Source: JAFLCL01 sp039809495 (GTDB lineage Bacteria > Myxococcota_A > Polyangia > Polyangiales > Sandaracinaceae). Taken from it: a stretch of 64,000 nucleotides of DNA. The translations under genes were made by a program, and so were the position numbers. The stretch spans positions 47,594 to 111,593 of the forward strand of contig JBDHVC010000008.1 in assembly GCA_039809495.1 (NCBI GenBank), in the 5' to 3' direction. This document shows positions 51,712 through 60,424 of this stretch, one piece after another; within the stretch, counting starts at the first letter, position 1; each line of letters opens with the position of its first letter. Under the pieces are notes generated by a model. The model ran no database searches. It had not been told where the DNA came from and was given only the letters and a program-made list of their open reading frames with translations.

Positions 51712-53829
51712 GCCCCGCGAGCGCGCCTTGGGCCGACGCGCGGTCTCGCGCCGCGCCGCGCCGGAGCTCCTCGGCCCCTTCGTGGGCCTCGTCGCCGAGG
51801 GGGCGCGCTCCTTGGCCCCCTCGAGCCGCGCCTCGAGCTGGGTGATGCGATCGCGGAGCTTCGCGGCGCGCTCGAATTCCAGGCTCTCCGCGAGGGCGAT
51901 CATCTCGCTCCGGAGCGCCTCGACGTGCTCGGCGAGCGCGGCGCCCTCGAGCAGGCTCGCGTCGACGCTCGCCCGCTCGAGCGAGCCCTTCGCGCTCGGC
52001 GCGGGCATCCAGTCGCTCGCGCCGCTCGAGGGATCGCCGAGATCGAGGACGGCCCGCTGCGTCGTCTCCGGCGTGATGCCGTGCGCCTCGTTGTAGGCGC
52101 GCTGGAGCGCTCGGCGGCGCTCGGTCTCGTCGATCGCCTGCCGCATCGCCGGCGTCACGCGATCGGCGTACATGAGGACGTGGCCGTTCACGTTGCGCGC
52201 GGCGCGCCCGATCGTCTGGATGAGCGAGCGCGGGCTCCTCAGGAACCCCTCCTTGTCGGCGTCTAGGATCGCGACGAGCGAGACCTCCGGGAGATCGAGC
52301 CCCTCGCGCAGGAGGTTGATGCCGACGAGGACGTCGAAGAGGCCCTTGCGCAGATCACGGAGGATTTCGATCCGCTCGAGCGTGTCGATGTCCGAGTGCA
52401 GGTAGCGCACGCGCACGCCGAGCTCGCCGTAGTACTCGGTCAGATCCTCGGCCATCCGCTTGGTGAGCGTCGTGACGAGCACGCGCTCGCCCGCCTCGAC
52501 GCGGGCGCGGATCTCCGCGAGCAGGTCGTCCACCTGCGACGCGACGGGGCGCACGAGGATCACCGGATCGAGCAGCCCCGTCGGGCGGATCACCTGCTCG
52601 ACGAATTCGCCGTGCGTCTGGTCGAGCTCGTAGTCGCCGGGCGTCGCCGAGACGAAGATCGTCTGCCCGGCGCGCTCCCAGAATTCGTCGAACTGGAGCG
52701 GGCGGTTGTCGAGCGCCGAGGGGAGCCGGAAGCCGTGATCGACGAGCGTCTGCTTGCGGCTGCGATCGCCGCGGAACATCGCGCCGATCTGCGGGACGGT
52801 CTGGTGCGACTCGTCGATGACGAGCAGGAAGTCGCGGGGGAAGTAGTCGACGAGGACGGGCGGCGGCTCGCCGGCCTTGCGGCCCGAGAAGTGGCGCGAG
52901 TAGTTCTCGATGCCGTGGCAGAAGCCGGTCTGCTCGAGGAGCTCGACGTCGTAGAGCGTGCGCTGCGCGAGGCGCTGCTTCTCGAGGAGCTTCAGCTCGC
53001 TCGAGAATTGCGCGAGCCGCTCCCCGAGCTCGAGCTTGATCGTCTCGATCGCGCGGCGGCGCTCGGCCTCGGGCGTGACGTAGTGCGAGGCCGGGAAGAC
53101 GGCGTACTTCGCGAGCTCGCGCAGCGCCTTGCCCCGCAGGGGATCGATCTCGACGATGCGATCGATCTCGTCGCCCCAGAGCTCGACGCGGATCGCCTTG
53201 TCCTCCTCGCTCGCGGGGAAGATCTCGACGACGTCGCCGCGCACGCGGAACGTCCCGCGCGCGAAGTCGTGGTCGTTGCGCTCGTACTGCACGTCGACGA
53301 GCCGGCGCAGGAGCACGTCGCGCGGCAGGGTCGCGCCGCGCTCGAGGAGGATGAGCATCTCCACGTAGGACTCGCGCGAGCCGATGCCGTAGATGCAGCT
53401 CACGGACGCCACGATGATGACGTCGCGGCGCGAGAGGAGCGCCGCGGTCGCGGCGTGGCGCATGCGGTCGATGCGATCGTTGATGATCGCGTCCTTCTCG
53501 ATGTACGTGTCGCTCGCGGGGACGTAGGCCTCGGGCTGGTAGTAGTCGTAGTAGGAGACGAAGTACTCGACGGCGTTGTCCGGGAAGAGCTCCTTCATCT
53601 CGCCGTAGAGCTGCGCCGCGAGCGTCTTGTTCGGCGCGATGAGGAGGGCGGGGCGGTTCGCGCGCGCGATGACGTTCGCGATGGTGAACGTCTTGCCCGA
53701 GCCCGTGATGCCGAGGAGCACCTGCCGCGGCTCGCCGCGCTCGACGCCGGCCGAGAGCGCCTCGATCGCCTTGGGCTGATCGCCCCTCGGCGACATCCTC
53801 GATCGCAAGTGGAAGCGCTCCTCGGCCAC
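51709..53829 (-). CDS. uvrB: UvrABC excinuclease subunit B
   Basis: 706 residues. DNA-damage verification helicase of nucleotide excision repair. Walker A GITGSGKT (40-47), the beta-hairpin tyrosines in VSYYDYYQPEAY, DESH-box IDESHQT, the helicase VI region QTIGRAARN and a C-terminal UVR coiled-coil domain (about 630-670). A basic tail of ~35 residues ends the protein. Start GTG 53829 is 8 nt after AAGGA. It is divergent from dnaJ. Confidence 0.97.
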   Translation of the reverse strand: MAEERFHLRSRMSPRGDQPKAIEALSAGVERGEPRQVLLGITGSGKTFTIANVIARANRPALLIAPNKTLAAQLYGEMKELFPDNAVEYFVSYYDYYQPEAYVPASDTYIEKDAIINDRIDRMRHAATAALLSRRDVIIVASVSCIYGIGSRESYVEMLILLERGATLPRDVLLRRLVDVQYERNDHDFARGTFRVRGDVVEIFPASEEDKAIRVELWGDEIDRIVEIDPLRGKALRELAKYAVFPASHYVTPEAERRRAIETIKLELGERLAQFSSELKLLEKQRLAQRTLYDVELLEQTGFCHGIENYSRHFSGRKAGEPPPVLVDYFPRDFLLVIDESHQTVPQIGAMFRGDRSRKQTLVDHGFRLPSALDNRPLQFDEFWERAGQTIFVSATPGDYELDQTHGEFVEQVIRPTGLLDPVILVRPVASQVDDLLAEIRARVEAGERVLVTTLTKRMAEDLTEYYGELGVRVRYLHSDIDTLERIEILRDLRKGLFDVLVGINLLREGLDLPEVSLVAILDADKEGFLRSPRSLIQTIGRAARNVNGHVLMYADRVTPAMRQAIDETERRRALQRAYNEAHGITPETTQRAVLDLGDPSSGASDWMPAPSAKGSLERASVDASLLEGAALAEHVEALRSEMIALAESLEFERAAKLRDRITQLEARLEGAKERAPSATRPTKGPRSSGAARRETARRPKARSRG

Positions 53830-53977
53830 GGCACGTCCTTCGGGATCGGCGCGAACGATCGCGTCGAGCGGTTGAGGATGCGCGAGCCGGGCGCCGCGGC
53901 AACGAGCCGTTCGAGGTGGGCGCCGCCGCCGTGTTCGCGCGCGCGCCGCGGGCCGCTATGCTCGGGGCCGAAGGCTC

Positions 53978-55081
53978 ATGGCTCAGAAGCGCGATTACTA
54001 CGAGGTGCTCGGCGTCGCTCGCACGGCGAGCCGCGACGAGATCAAGGCGGCGTATCGGAGCCTCGCCAAGCAGTGGCACCCCGACAAGAACCCGGGCGAC
54101 CGCGAGGCGGAGGAGCGCTTCAAGGAGGCGTCCGAGGCCTACGAGGTGCTGTTCGAGCCGGACAAGAGGGCGCGCTACGACCGCTTCGGCCACGCGAACG
54201 GCGGGGGTGGCGGGGGCGCCTACGAGCGCGTCGATTTTCGCTCGGTGAGCGAGATGCTCGAGGGGCTCGTCGGCGAGGTCTTCGGGCAGGGCGCGGCGCG
54301 GCGCGCGCGGCAGGGGCAGGACCTCGAGGTCGACCTCGAGGTGAGCTTCGAGGAGGCGGCGCTCGGCGCCGAGAAGACGCTCGTCGTCGAGCGCGTGCGC
54401 GACTGCCCCGACTGCGAGGGGACGGGCGCCGCGAAGGGGACGCGCGTCGACCGCTGCTCGGCGTGCGCGGGCACCGGCGAGGTCCGCTACCAGAGGGGCT
54501 TCTTCTCGGCGTCGCGGCCCTGCTCGAGCTGCGGCGGGACGGGCAAGCGGATCGAGACGCCGTGCCCGACGTGTGAGGGCCGCACGGTGATCCCCGCGAC
54601 GGAGGAGGTGCTCGTCCGGATCCCGCCGGGCGTCGAGCCCTTCGCCGTGCGCTCGCTCCGAGGCGGCGGCCAGCGCGGCCGCAACGGCGGCCCGCCCGGC
54701 GATCTCCACGTCCGCATCGTCGTGAAGGAGCACCCGCTCTTCACCCGCGAGGGCGCGGACGTGAAGGTCTCGGTGCCGATCAGCTTCCCCGAGGCCGTGC
54801 TCGGCACGCAGATCGAGGTGCCGACCCTCGAGGGGAAGGTGAAGATGAAGATCCCGTCGGGCACGCAGTCCGGCCGCGTCATGCGCCTGCGCGGCAAGGG
54901 GATCGCCGTGCTCGGCGGCGCGGGCAAGGGCGACGAGCTCGTCACCATCGTCGTCGAGGTGCCGCAGGAGATCTCGGAGAAGCAGCGCAAGCTGATCGAG
55001 GCGCTCGCCGCGGAATTCGGCGAGGAGGTCCACCCCCAGCAGAAGAGCTTCTTCGAGAAGCTGCGGGGGCTCTTCGAGTGA
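53978..55081 (+). CDS. DnaJ co-chaperone
   Basis: 367 residues. J-domain with HPD at KQWHPDKNPGD, a short Gly-rich linker, four zinc-finger repeats (CPDCEGTG, CSACAGTG, CSSCGGTG, and the divergent CPTCEGRT), then the C-terminal client-binding domain (PPGVEPFAVRSLRGGGQRG). It stimulates DnaK ATPase. dnaK and grpE are absent from the window, so this may be one of several DnaJ copies. The start is ATG 53978; TATGCT lies 15 nt upstream. The stop overlaps the rluA start. Confidence 0.94.
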   Translation: MAQKRDYYEVLGVARTASRDEIKAAYRSLAKQWHPDKNPGDREAEERFKEASEAYEVLFEPDKRARYDRFGHANGGGGGGAYERVDFRSVSEMLEGLVGEVFGQGAARRARQGQDLEVDLEVSFEEAALGAEKTLVVERVRDCPDCEGTGAAKGTRVDRCSACAGTGEVRYQRGFFSASRPCSSCGGTGKRIETPCPTCEGRTVIPATEEVLVRIPPGVEPFAVRSLRGGGQRGRNGGPPGDLHVRIVVKEHPLFTREGADVKVSVPISFPEAVLGTQIEVPTLEGKVKMKIPSGTQSGRVMRLRGKGIAVLGGAGKGDELVTIVVEVPQEISEKQRKLIEALAAEFGEEVHPQQKSFFEKLRGLFE

Positions 55082-56052
55082 GCCGCGCCGCGGCCCGCCC
55101 CGGGCGAGGGCACGGCGCCCTGGACCCGTCGGGCGCGGAGGCGTCGTTCCTCACGCTCGAGGCGGGCCCCGAGGACGAGGGCGCGCGCCTCGACGTCGTG
55201 CTCGCGCGGCACGTGCCGGGCCTCTCGCGTCGGCGCGCCCAGGAGCTGCTCGCGCGCGGCGCGGTGCGCGTCGCTGGCCGGGCCTCGCGCAAGGGCGAGC
55301 GGGTCCACGAGGGCGACCGCATCGTGCTCGCCGAGGCGCCGCTCCCCGCCGACTTCTCCGCGCTGCCCGATCCGGAGCTGCCGATCGCGATCCGCTATGA
55401 GGACGAGCAGCTCGTCGTCGTCGACAAGCCCGCGGGGATCCCGAGCCACCCGCTCCGGCCCGCGGAGCGCGGGACGGTGGCGAGCTTCATCGTGGCGCGC
55501 TGGCCCGAGGCGGCCCTCGTCGGCCACCACCGCCGCGAGCCGGGGATCGTCCACCGCCTCGACACGGGCACGAGCGGCCTGCTCCTCGCGGCGCGGGACG
55601 AGGCGAGCTTCGAGGCGCTCGCCCGGGCGCTCGAGGCGGGCCAGATCGACAAGCGCTACGTCGCGCTCGTCCCGCGCGAGAGCCGGCTCGAGGCGGGGCA
55701 GATCATCGACGCGCCGATCGGCAACGATCCCCGCGATCGTCGGCGCGTCCGGGTCGACGCGTCGCTCGAGGGGGCGCGGCCGGCGACGAGCGAGATCGTG
55801 GCGGTGCGGAGCTGGGCGCGCGTCCTCGAGGTCGAGGTGCGCGCCCCGCACGCGTTCCGCCACCAGGTGCGCGCGCACCTCGCGCACGTCGGCGCTCCCT
55901 TGCTCGGCGATCTCCTCTATGGCGGGCCCTTCGTCGCGGGCCTCGCGCGCCACGCGCTCCACGCGAGCGCCATCGCGCTCACGCACCCCTCGACGCGCGC
56001 CCCGCTCCGCGTGACGAGCCCGCTCCCCGCGGAGCTGCGCGCGCTCTTCTGA
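55078..56052 (+). CDS. RluA-family pseudouridine synthase
   Basis: 324 residues. S4-like RNA-binding domain (about 35-95) then the RluA/RsuA catalytic fold with HRLDTGTSG (H159-D162; D162 is the catalytic aspartate), HHRREPGIVHRLD and DKRYVA. It converts specific uridines in rRNA or tRNA to pseudouridine; the site (RluC, RluD or another type) cannot be read from the sequence. Start GTG 55078 overlaps the dnaJ stop (GTGA), linking a chaperone and an RNA-modifying gene. It converges on the DUF4388 gene. Confidence 0.92.
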   Translation: MSRAAARPGRGHGALDPSGAEASFLTLEAGPEDEGARLDVVLARHVPGLSRRRAQELLARGAVRVAGRASRKGERVHEGDRIVLAEAPLPADFSALPDPELPIAIRYEDEQLVVVDKPAGIPSHPLRPAERGTVASFIVARWPEAALVGHHRREPGIVHRLDTGTSGLLLAARDEASFEALARALEAGQIDKRYVALVPRESRLEAGQIIDAPIGNDPRDRRRVRVDASLEGARPATSEIVAVRSWARVLEVEVRAPHAFRHQVRAHLAHVGAPLLGDLLYGGPFVAGLARHALHASAIALTHPSTRAPLRVTSPLPAELRALF

Positions 56053-56081
56053 CGGCGCGCCTGCGGTCAGCGCTCCCGCGG

Positions 56082-57491
56082 TCAGCGTTTGGGCTTCGCG
56101 CGGGCGGCGAGCAGGCGCAGGTAGCGCACCGTCTCGACGTCGCCGGGCGCGAGGCGATCGGCCGCGGCGAAGGCGCGCTTCGCCTTCTCCTCGTCGCCCG
56201 CGTCGAACGCGAGCCGCCCGAGGGCGTGGAGCGCGAACGGATCGGGCGACTCGCCGCGCGCGCGCGTGTGCGCGAGCGCGAGGAGCCTCCGCGCGATCGG
56301 CTCACGCGCCTCGTGATCGCCCTGCTGGAGGTACTCGGCGAAGCGGAGGTGGAGCTCGTAGCGCGAGTCGGCGGGCTCGAGCGCGTGCGCCTCGGCGAAG
56401 TCGGTCGAGGCGAGCGCGAGGCGGCTCGAGGCGAGGTGGAGCTTGCCGCGCTCCCAGAGCTCGTGCGCCGAGAGCCGGCTCGGGGGCTCCGCGCGCTGGG
56501 CGCCGCTCGCGCTCGCCGATCCGCGCCGCAGGAGCTCGCGGATGACGTCGGGGCTCATCGCGGCTCGCTCCCCGCGCTCGCCCGGGGTCGTCGAGCGGCG
56601 CGCCGGGCTCGCGCCCGCGCGCTCGACGTGCTCGATCGACGTCGCCATCCGCGCGAAGGTGCGCGCCTCGGGCTGCGGGGTCGCCGGGGCGCCGCTCGGC
56701 TTCGGGGGCGCCGAGGCCGCGCTCGCCTCGCTCCAGCGGATCCGCTCGAGGATCGTCAGGCCGGCGATGAGGGCGGCGGCGGCGCGCCTGCCGAGGGGGC
56801 TCGCGTCGAGGATCGAGGCGAGGGTGTGCGCGCCGTCGAGCGAGCGCAGCGTCCGAAAGCGCCCGGGCGTGAGGCCGAACGAGGTGGTCCGCTCGCTCAC
56901 GCCGCTCTCGAGCTTGGGGTAGAGGTGCCCGTAGCGCTCGAGCTCACGCTCGAAGAGGGCGGCGATCCCGTCCTCGGCGAGCGCCGTGAGGACGAGTCGC
57001 TCGAGCGCCACGGGGAAGCGCTCGACGGCCCGCGCGCGGGGATCGTCGCCGTAGAGCCACTCCCCGTCGAGGACGCGGAGGACCTGGAGGACCCGCTCCT
57101 CGACGGCCTCGGCGAGCAGGCCCTCGGCGAGCGCGGGCTCGAGCCTCCCCTCGGTGACGACGAGCTCGCTCAGCCGCACGAGCGGGCTCCACGAGCGCTC
57201 CCGCGCGGCCCTCTCCGCGATCGCCTCGACGAGCGCGGGCTCGAGCAGGCGCCGCTCGAGCAGGCGCTCGAGGAGCAGCCGCGCGTCGGAGGGGCTCTCG
57301 GCGAAGACGAGCCTGCCGTCGACCACGACGAGCTGCGTCTGGGGCTCGGCCGGCGGCCTGGCCACGACCCGGATCACGCCCGTCCGCCTCCCGCGCCCGA
57401 GCGCGAGGAGCAGCCGCGCGAGGTGCGTCTGGATCGGCCGTCCAGGCTCGATCACGCCGCGCGAGCGGGAGGAGGCGCCGTCATCGCTCAT
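56082..57491 (-). CDS. DUF4388-like/TPR protein
   Basis: 469 residues. The N-terminal part (about 20-240) follows the DUF4388/PATAN-like layout frequent in myxobacteria (IQTHLARLLLALGRGRRTGVIRVV...LVVVDGRLVFAES, then paired helices). A linker of ~90 residues leads to TPR-like helices (about 345-465: ELWERGKLHLASSRLALASTDFAEAHALEP). These proteins are signalling adaptors in motility or Che-like pathways. It is downstream of a GGDEF-EAL gene by 21 nt, so the two probably share a transcript and perhaps c-di-GMP-linked signalling. Start ATG 57491. Confidence 0.8.
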   Translation of the reverse strand: MSDDGASSRSRGVIEPGRPIQTHLARLLLALGRGRRTGVIRVVARPPAEPQTQLVVVDGRLVFAESPSDARLLLERLLERRLLEPALVEAIAERAARERSWSPLVRLSELVVTEGRLEPALAEGLLAEAVEERVLQVLRVLDGEWLYGDDPRARAVERFPVALERLVLTALAEDGIAALFERELERYGHLYPKLESGVSERTTSFGLTPGRFRTLRSLDGAHTLASILDASPLGRRAAAALIAGLTILERIRWSEASAASAPPKPSGAPATPQPEARTFARMATSIEHVERAGASPARRSTTPGERGERAAMSPDVIRELLRRGSASASGAQRAEPPSRLSAHELWERGKLHLASSRLALASTDFAEAHALEPADSRYELHLRFAEYLQQGDHEAREPIARRLLALAHTRARGESPDPFALHALGRLAFDAGDEEKAKRAFAAADRLAPGDVETVRYLRLLAARAKPKR

Positions 57492-57512
57492 GGGTCAGCG
57501 AGCGGAGCTTAC

Positions 57513-59390
57513 TCACGAGCGGGAGGGCGTCGACGCGACGCCTCGCCGAGCGAGCTGGCTGAATTCCTCGACCGGCATGGGCCTGCCGAGGAGGTAGCCC
57601 TGGATGACGTCGCAGCCGAGCGAGGCCAGGATCTCGAACTGGGCCTCCGTCTCGACGCCCTCGGCGAGCACCTCGAGCCCGAGCCCGCGCGCGAGCGTCG
57701 CGATCGCGCCGGCGATGGCGCGCGCGCCCCGCGCCTGCTCCTCGTCGCGATCGAGCGGGGCGACGAACGCGCGGTCGATCTTGAGGACGTCGAGCGGCAG
57801 GCGCTGGAGGTACGAGAGCGACGAGTAGCCCGTGCCGAAGTCGTCGATCGAGACGCGGACGCCGAGCGCGCGGATCGCGTGGAGGCGCTCGGCGACGCTC
57901 GCGGCCTCGCCCACCGCGATCGACTCGGTGAGCTCGAGCTCGAGCTGACCCGGCTCGAGGTTCGCGGAGCGGATCGCGCGCGTGACCGACCCGACGAAGT
58001 CGCGCTGGCCGAATTGGAGGGCGCTCACGTTCACCGAGATGCGACCGACGTCGAGGCCCTCGCGGTGCCAGCTCGCGCGGTGGCGACACGCCTCGGAGAG
58101 GACCCACGCGCCGATCGGGACGATGAGCGCGGAGTCCTCGGCGGCCGGGATGAAGCGCCCCGGCGGGACGAGGCCCTTCGTCGGGTGGCGCCAGCGCAGG
58201 AGCGCCTCGGCGCCGACGAGCACCCGATCGCGGACGCGGAATTTGGGCTGGTAGTGGAGCAAGAGCTGCCCCTCGCGCATCGCGATGCGGAGCTCGCGCT
58301 CGAGCTCGACGCGCTCGGTCACCGCCTCGCGCATCGTCGGATCGAAGACGACCAGCTTGCCCTGCCCGAGCTGCTTCGCGCGCGCGAGCGCGATGTCGGC
58401 GCTCTGGAAGAGCTCGGGCGCGTCGGCGGCGTCGCTCGGGAAGCAGGCGACGCCGAGCGACGCGGTGATCGTCACCTCGTGCCCCGGCACGTAGAAGGGC
58501 TCGCGGAGGGTCTGCTGGAGGCGATCGGCGAGCGCGAGCGTGGAGCCGAACGAGCCGTCGTCCGAGACGAGGACGATGAACTCGTCACCCGAGCGTCGCC
58601 CGACGACGTCGCCGTCGCCGACCGACTCGCGCAGGCGCTCCCCCACCTGGCGGAGCACGGCGTCGCCGGTCGCGATGCCGAGCGTCTCGTTCACGCGGCG
58701 GAACCGATCGAGCGCGATCGTCACGAGCGCGACGCGGAGCTGGAGCACGCTGGCGCGCTCGATCCGCCGCGAGGCCTCCTCGAAGAGGCTCGCGCGATCG
58801 AGCAGGCCGGTGACGGCGTCGCTCGGGATGAGGCGCTCGCTCGAGGGCTCGTCGCGCTGGCCCGAGAGCGAGCCCGGCCTCGGCGTGCTCGTCGCGCCGT
58901 GGACCAGCGCGGGCGCGAGGATGCGCTGGCGCTGTCGATCGGGCGTGGCCTTCGCGGGCGAGACGAGCGGCCTCGTGAGCCGCTCCTCGAGCAGCACGCG
59001 GACGTCCTCGAGCGCGGGGAGCCAGGCCGGCGGCTCGGCGTACTCCGTGGCGTCGGCGACGACGAGGAGGCCGATCTGGGCGCGGCTCGCGTCGAAGAGC
59101 GGCAAGCTCACCGCCCACCGGACGCGGACCGCGCTCGGGAACGCCGCGAGCTCGGTCGGCGGCGAGGCGCGCGAGCTGGCGAGCCAGATGCGGCACGCCT
59201 CGGTCGTGAGGCGCGCCGCGGGGAGCGTCATCTGGGTGATCTCGCTCGCCTCCTCGAGGCGGACGACGCGCTCGATCAGGGAGGCGCGCTCGCCCTCGAG
59301 CCGGAAGAGCGCCGCGAGCGGGCAGGCGCCGACGCTCGCGGCGACGCGCACCAGCCGAGCGACGAGCGCCGCTTCCGACAATCCAACCAT
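57513..59390 (-). CDS. GGDEF-EAL cyclic-di-GMP protein with GAF-like N-terminus
   Basis: 625 residues: a GAF-like sensor region (about 1-140), a GGDEF domain whose motif reads SGDEF (267-271) and lacks the RxxD inhibitory site, and an EAL domain with EALLRW (395-400), DDFGTGYSS and LAEGVET. The EAL residues for phosphodiesterase activity look complete, so I infer a c-di-GMP phosphodiesterase in which the GGDEF domain may be regulatory. Start ATG 59390; TATCCT lies 9 nt before it. It is followed by the DUF4388 gene. Confidence 0.92.
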   Translation of the reverse strand: MVGLSEAALVARLVRVAASVGACPLAALFRLEGERASLIERVVRLEEASEITQMTLPAARLTTEACRIWLASSRASPPTELAAFPSAVRVRWAVSLPLFDASRAQIGLLVVADATEYAEPPAWLPALEDVRVLLEERLTRPLVSPAKATPDRQRQRILAPALVHGATSTPRPGSLSGQRDEPSSERLIPSDAVTGLLDRASLFEEASRRIERASVLQLRVALVTIALDRFRRVNETLGIATGDAVLRQVGERLRESVGDGDVVGRRSGDEFIVLVSDDGSFGSTLALADRLQQTLREPFYVPGHEVTITASLGVACFPSDAADAPELFQSADIALARAKQLGQGKLVVFDPTMREAVTERVELERELRIAMREGQLLLHYQPKFRVRDRVLVGAEALLRWRHPTKGLVPPGRFIPAAEDSALIVPIGAWVLSEACRHRASWHREGLDVGRISVNVSALQFGQRDFVGSVTRAIRSANLEPGQLELELTESIAVGEAASVAERLHAIRALGVRVSIDDFGTGYSSLSYLQRLPLDVLKIDRAFVAPLDRDEEQARGARAIAGAIATLARGLGLEVLAEGVETEAQFEILASLGCDVIQGYLLGRPMPVEEFSQLARRGVASTPSRS

Positions 59391-59471
59391 CGCGGATCGA
59401 GGATAACGTCTCGCGCGCGCACCGAGGGGCCGAAATTCGTCCGGCCCCGCCGAGCGCCGCGCGTTCTCGGC

Positions 59472-59477
59472 TAGAGT
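59472..59477 (+). promoter_or_regulatory. Candidate -10 element of the YqeY gene
   Basis: TAGAGT ends 7 nt before the ATG at 59485. The hexamer overlaps an alternative GTG at 59476, which argues for the ATG as the real start. Confidence 0.5.
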
Positions 59478-59484
59478 GGCGCCC

Positions 59485-59925
59485 ATGACCCTACGAGAGC
59501 GGATCGACCAAGACCTCAAGCGCGCGATGCTCGAGAAGAACGAGGCGGCGCGCGACGCGCTCCGGATGGTGAAGAGCGAGCTGCTCCTCAAGGAGGTCGC
59601 GCTCGGGCGGCCGCTCGAGGACGCCGACGTCCTCGAGGTGCTGAAGAAGAGCGTGAAGCAGCGCAAGGACACGATCGAGCAATTCGAGGCGGCCTCCCGC
59701 CCCGACGCGGCCACGCTCGAGCGGGAGCAGCTCGAGGTGGTGCTCGGCTATCTCCCGCAGGCGCTCTCCGAGAGCGAGACGCGCGCCGCGATCGAGGCCC
59801 TCGCTCGGGAGCTCGGGCTCGGCAGCAAGAAGGAGCTCGGGGCGCTGATGAAGGCGCTCAAGGCGAAGCACCCGAACGTCGATCCGAAGCTCGCGAGCCA
59901 GCTCGCCTCGAGCCTGCTCCGCTGA
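59485..59925 (+). CDS. GatB/YqeY domain protein
   Basis: 146 residues, full YqeY family length: TLRERIDQDLKRAMLEKNEAARDALRMVKSEL and the C-terminal helical GatB-tail-like domain (VLGYLPQALSE...GALMKALKAKHP). The family is related to the tRNA-binding tail of the GatB amidotransferase, but its role is not established. Start ATG 59485 was chosen from promoter spacing. It is convergent with the VOC gene with only 14 nt between the stops, which form an inverted repeat. Confidence 0.92.
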   Translation: MTLRERIDQDLKRAMLEKNEAARDALRMVKSELLLKEVALGRPLEDADVLEVLKKSVKQRKDTIEQFEAASRPDAATLEREQLEVVLGYLPQALSESETRAAIEALARELGLGSKKELGALMKALKAKHPNVDPKLASQLASSLLR

Positions 59926-59943
59926 CGGACGGCGCGCCGTCAG
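59922..59943. terminator. Hairpin carrying both facing stop codons (YqeY/VOC)
   Basis: CTGACGG (59922-59928) and CCGTCAG (59937-59943) are perfect arms around ACGGCGCG; alternatively ACGGCGCGCCGT (59929-59940) is a 12-bp palindrome. The TGA of YqeY and the complement of the VOC TGA are both inside the arms, as at 7792-7820. Confidence 0.55.
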
Positions 59944-60413
59944 CGCGGCGCGCCGAGGGCGGCGACGACGTCGGGCGGCGCCTGCACGAGCTCGATGAGG
60001 ACGCCCTCGCCGCTCCGGGGGTGCGCCTCGTCCCCGCGCGGGTGGATGAAGCAGACGTCGTGCCCCGCGGCGCCCTTGCGGATCCCGCCGGGCGCGAAGC
60101 GGACGCCCTCGCCCTCGAGCCACGCCACCGCGGCGGCGAGATCGTCCACCCAGAGGCCGACGTGGTTGAGCGGCGGCTCGTGGACGCGCGGGCGCTTCTC
60201 GGGGTCGAGCGGCTGCATGAGATCGACCTCGACGGCGTGGACGCCGCGCCCGGCCGACGCGATGACCTCGTCGACGTTCTCGCGCGCGCTCTCGAAGCGA
60301 CCCTTCTCTTCGAGGCCGAGCAGCTCGATCCAGAGCGTCCGCAGGCGGCCGACGTCGAGGCCGCCGACGGCGATCTGCTGGACCCCGAGGACGCGAAAAG
60401 GTCGTGGGCTCAT
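59940..60413 (-). CDS. VOC (glyoxalase/epimerase-like) protein
   Basis: 157 residues with two beta-alpha-beta-beta-beta units of the vicinal-oxygen-chelate fold. Candidate metal ligands are Q in VQQIAVGG, where most relatives have H, H in LNHVGLWVDD, and E in GVLIELVQAP. Similarity is to methylmalonyl-CoA epimerase/lactoylglutathione lyase-like proteins, but the substrate is not determined. Start ATG 60413. A lipoprotein gene lies upstream on the same strand, its stop 11 nt before this start. Confidence 0.82.
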   Translation of the reverse strand: MSPRPFRVLGVQQIAVGGLDVGRLRTLWIELLGLEEKGRFESARENVDEVIASAGRGVHAVEVDLMQPLDPEKRPRVHEPPLNHVGLWVDDLAAAVAWLEGEGVRFAPGGIRKGAAGHDVCFIHPRGDEAHPRSGEGVLIELVQAPPDVVAALGAPR

Positions 60414-60424
60414 GCCGCTTGGTA

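Noticed and set aside
53957..53962. TATGCT before dnaJ as another leaderless promoter
   Set aside because: It ends 15 nt before the ATG, outside the 6-7 nt pattern; it could be a normal short-leader promoter.
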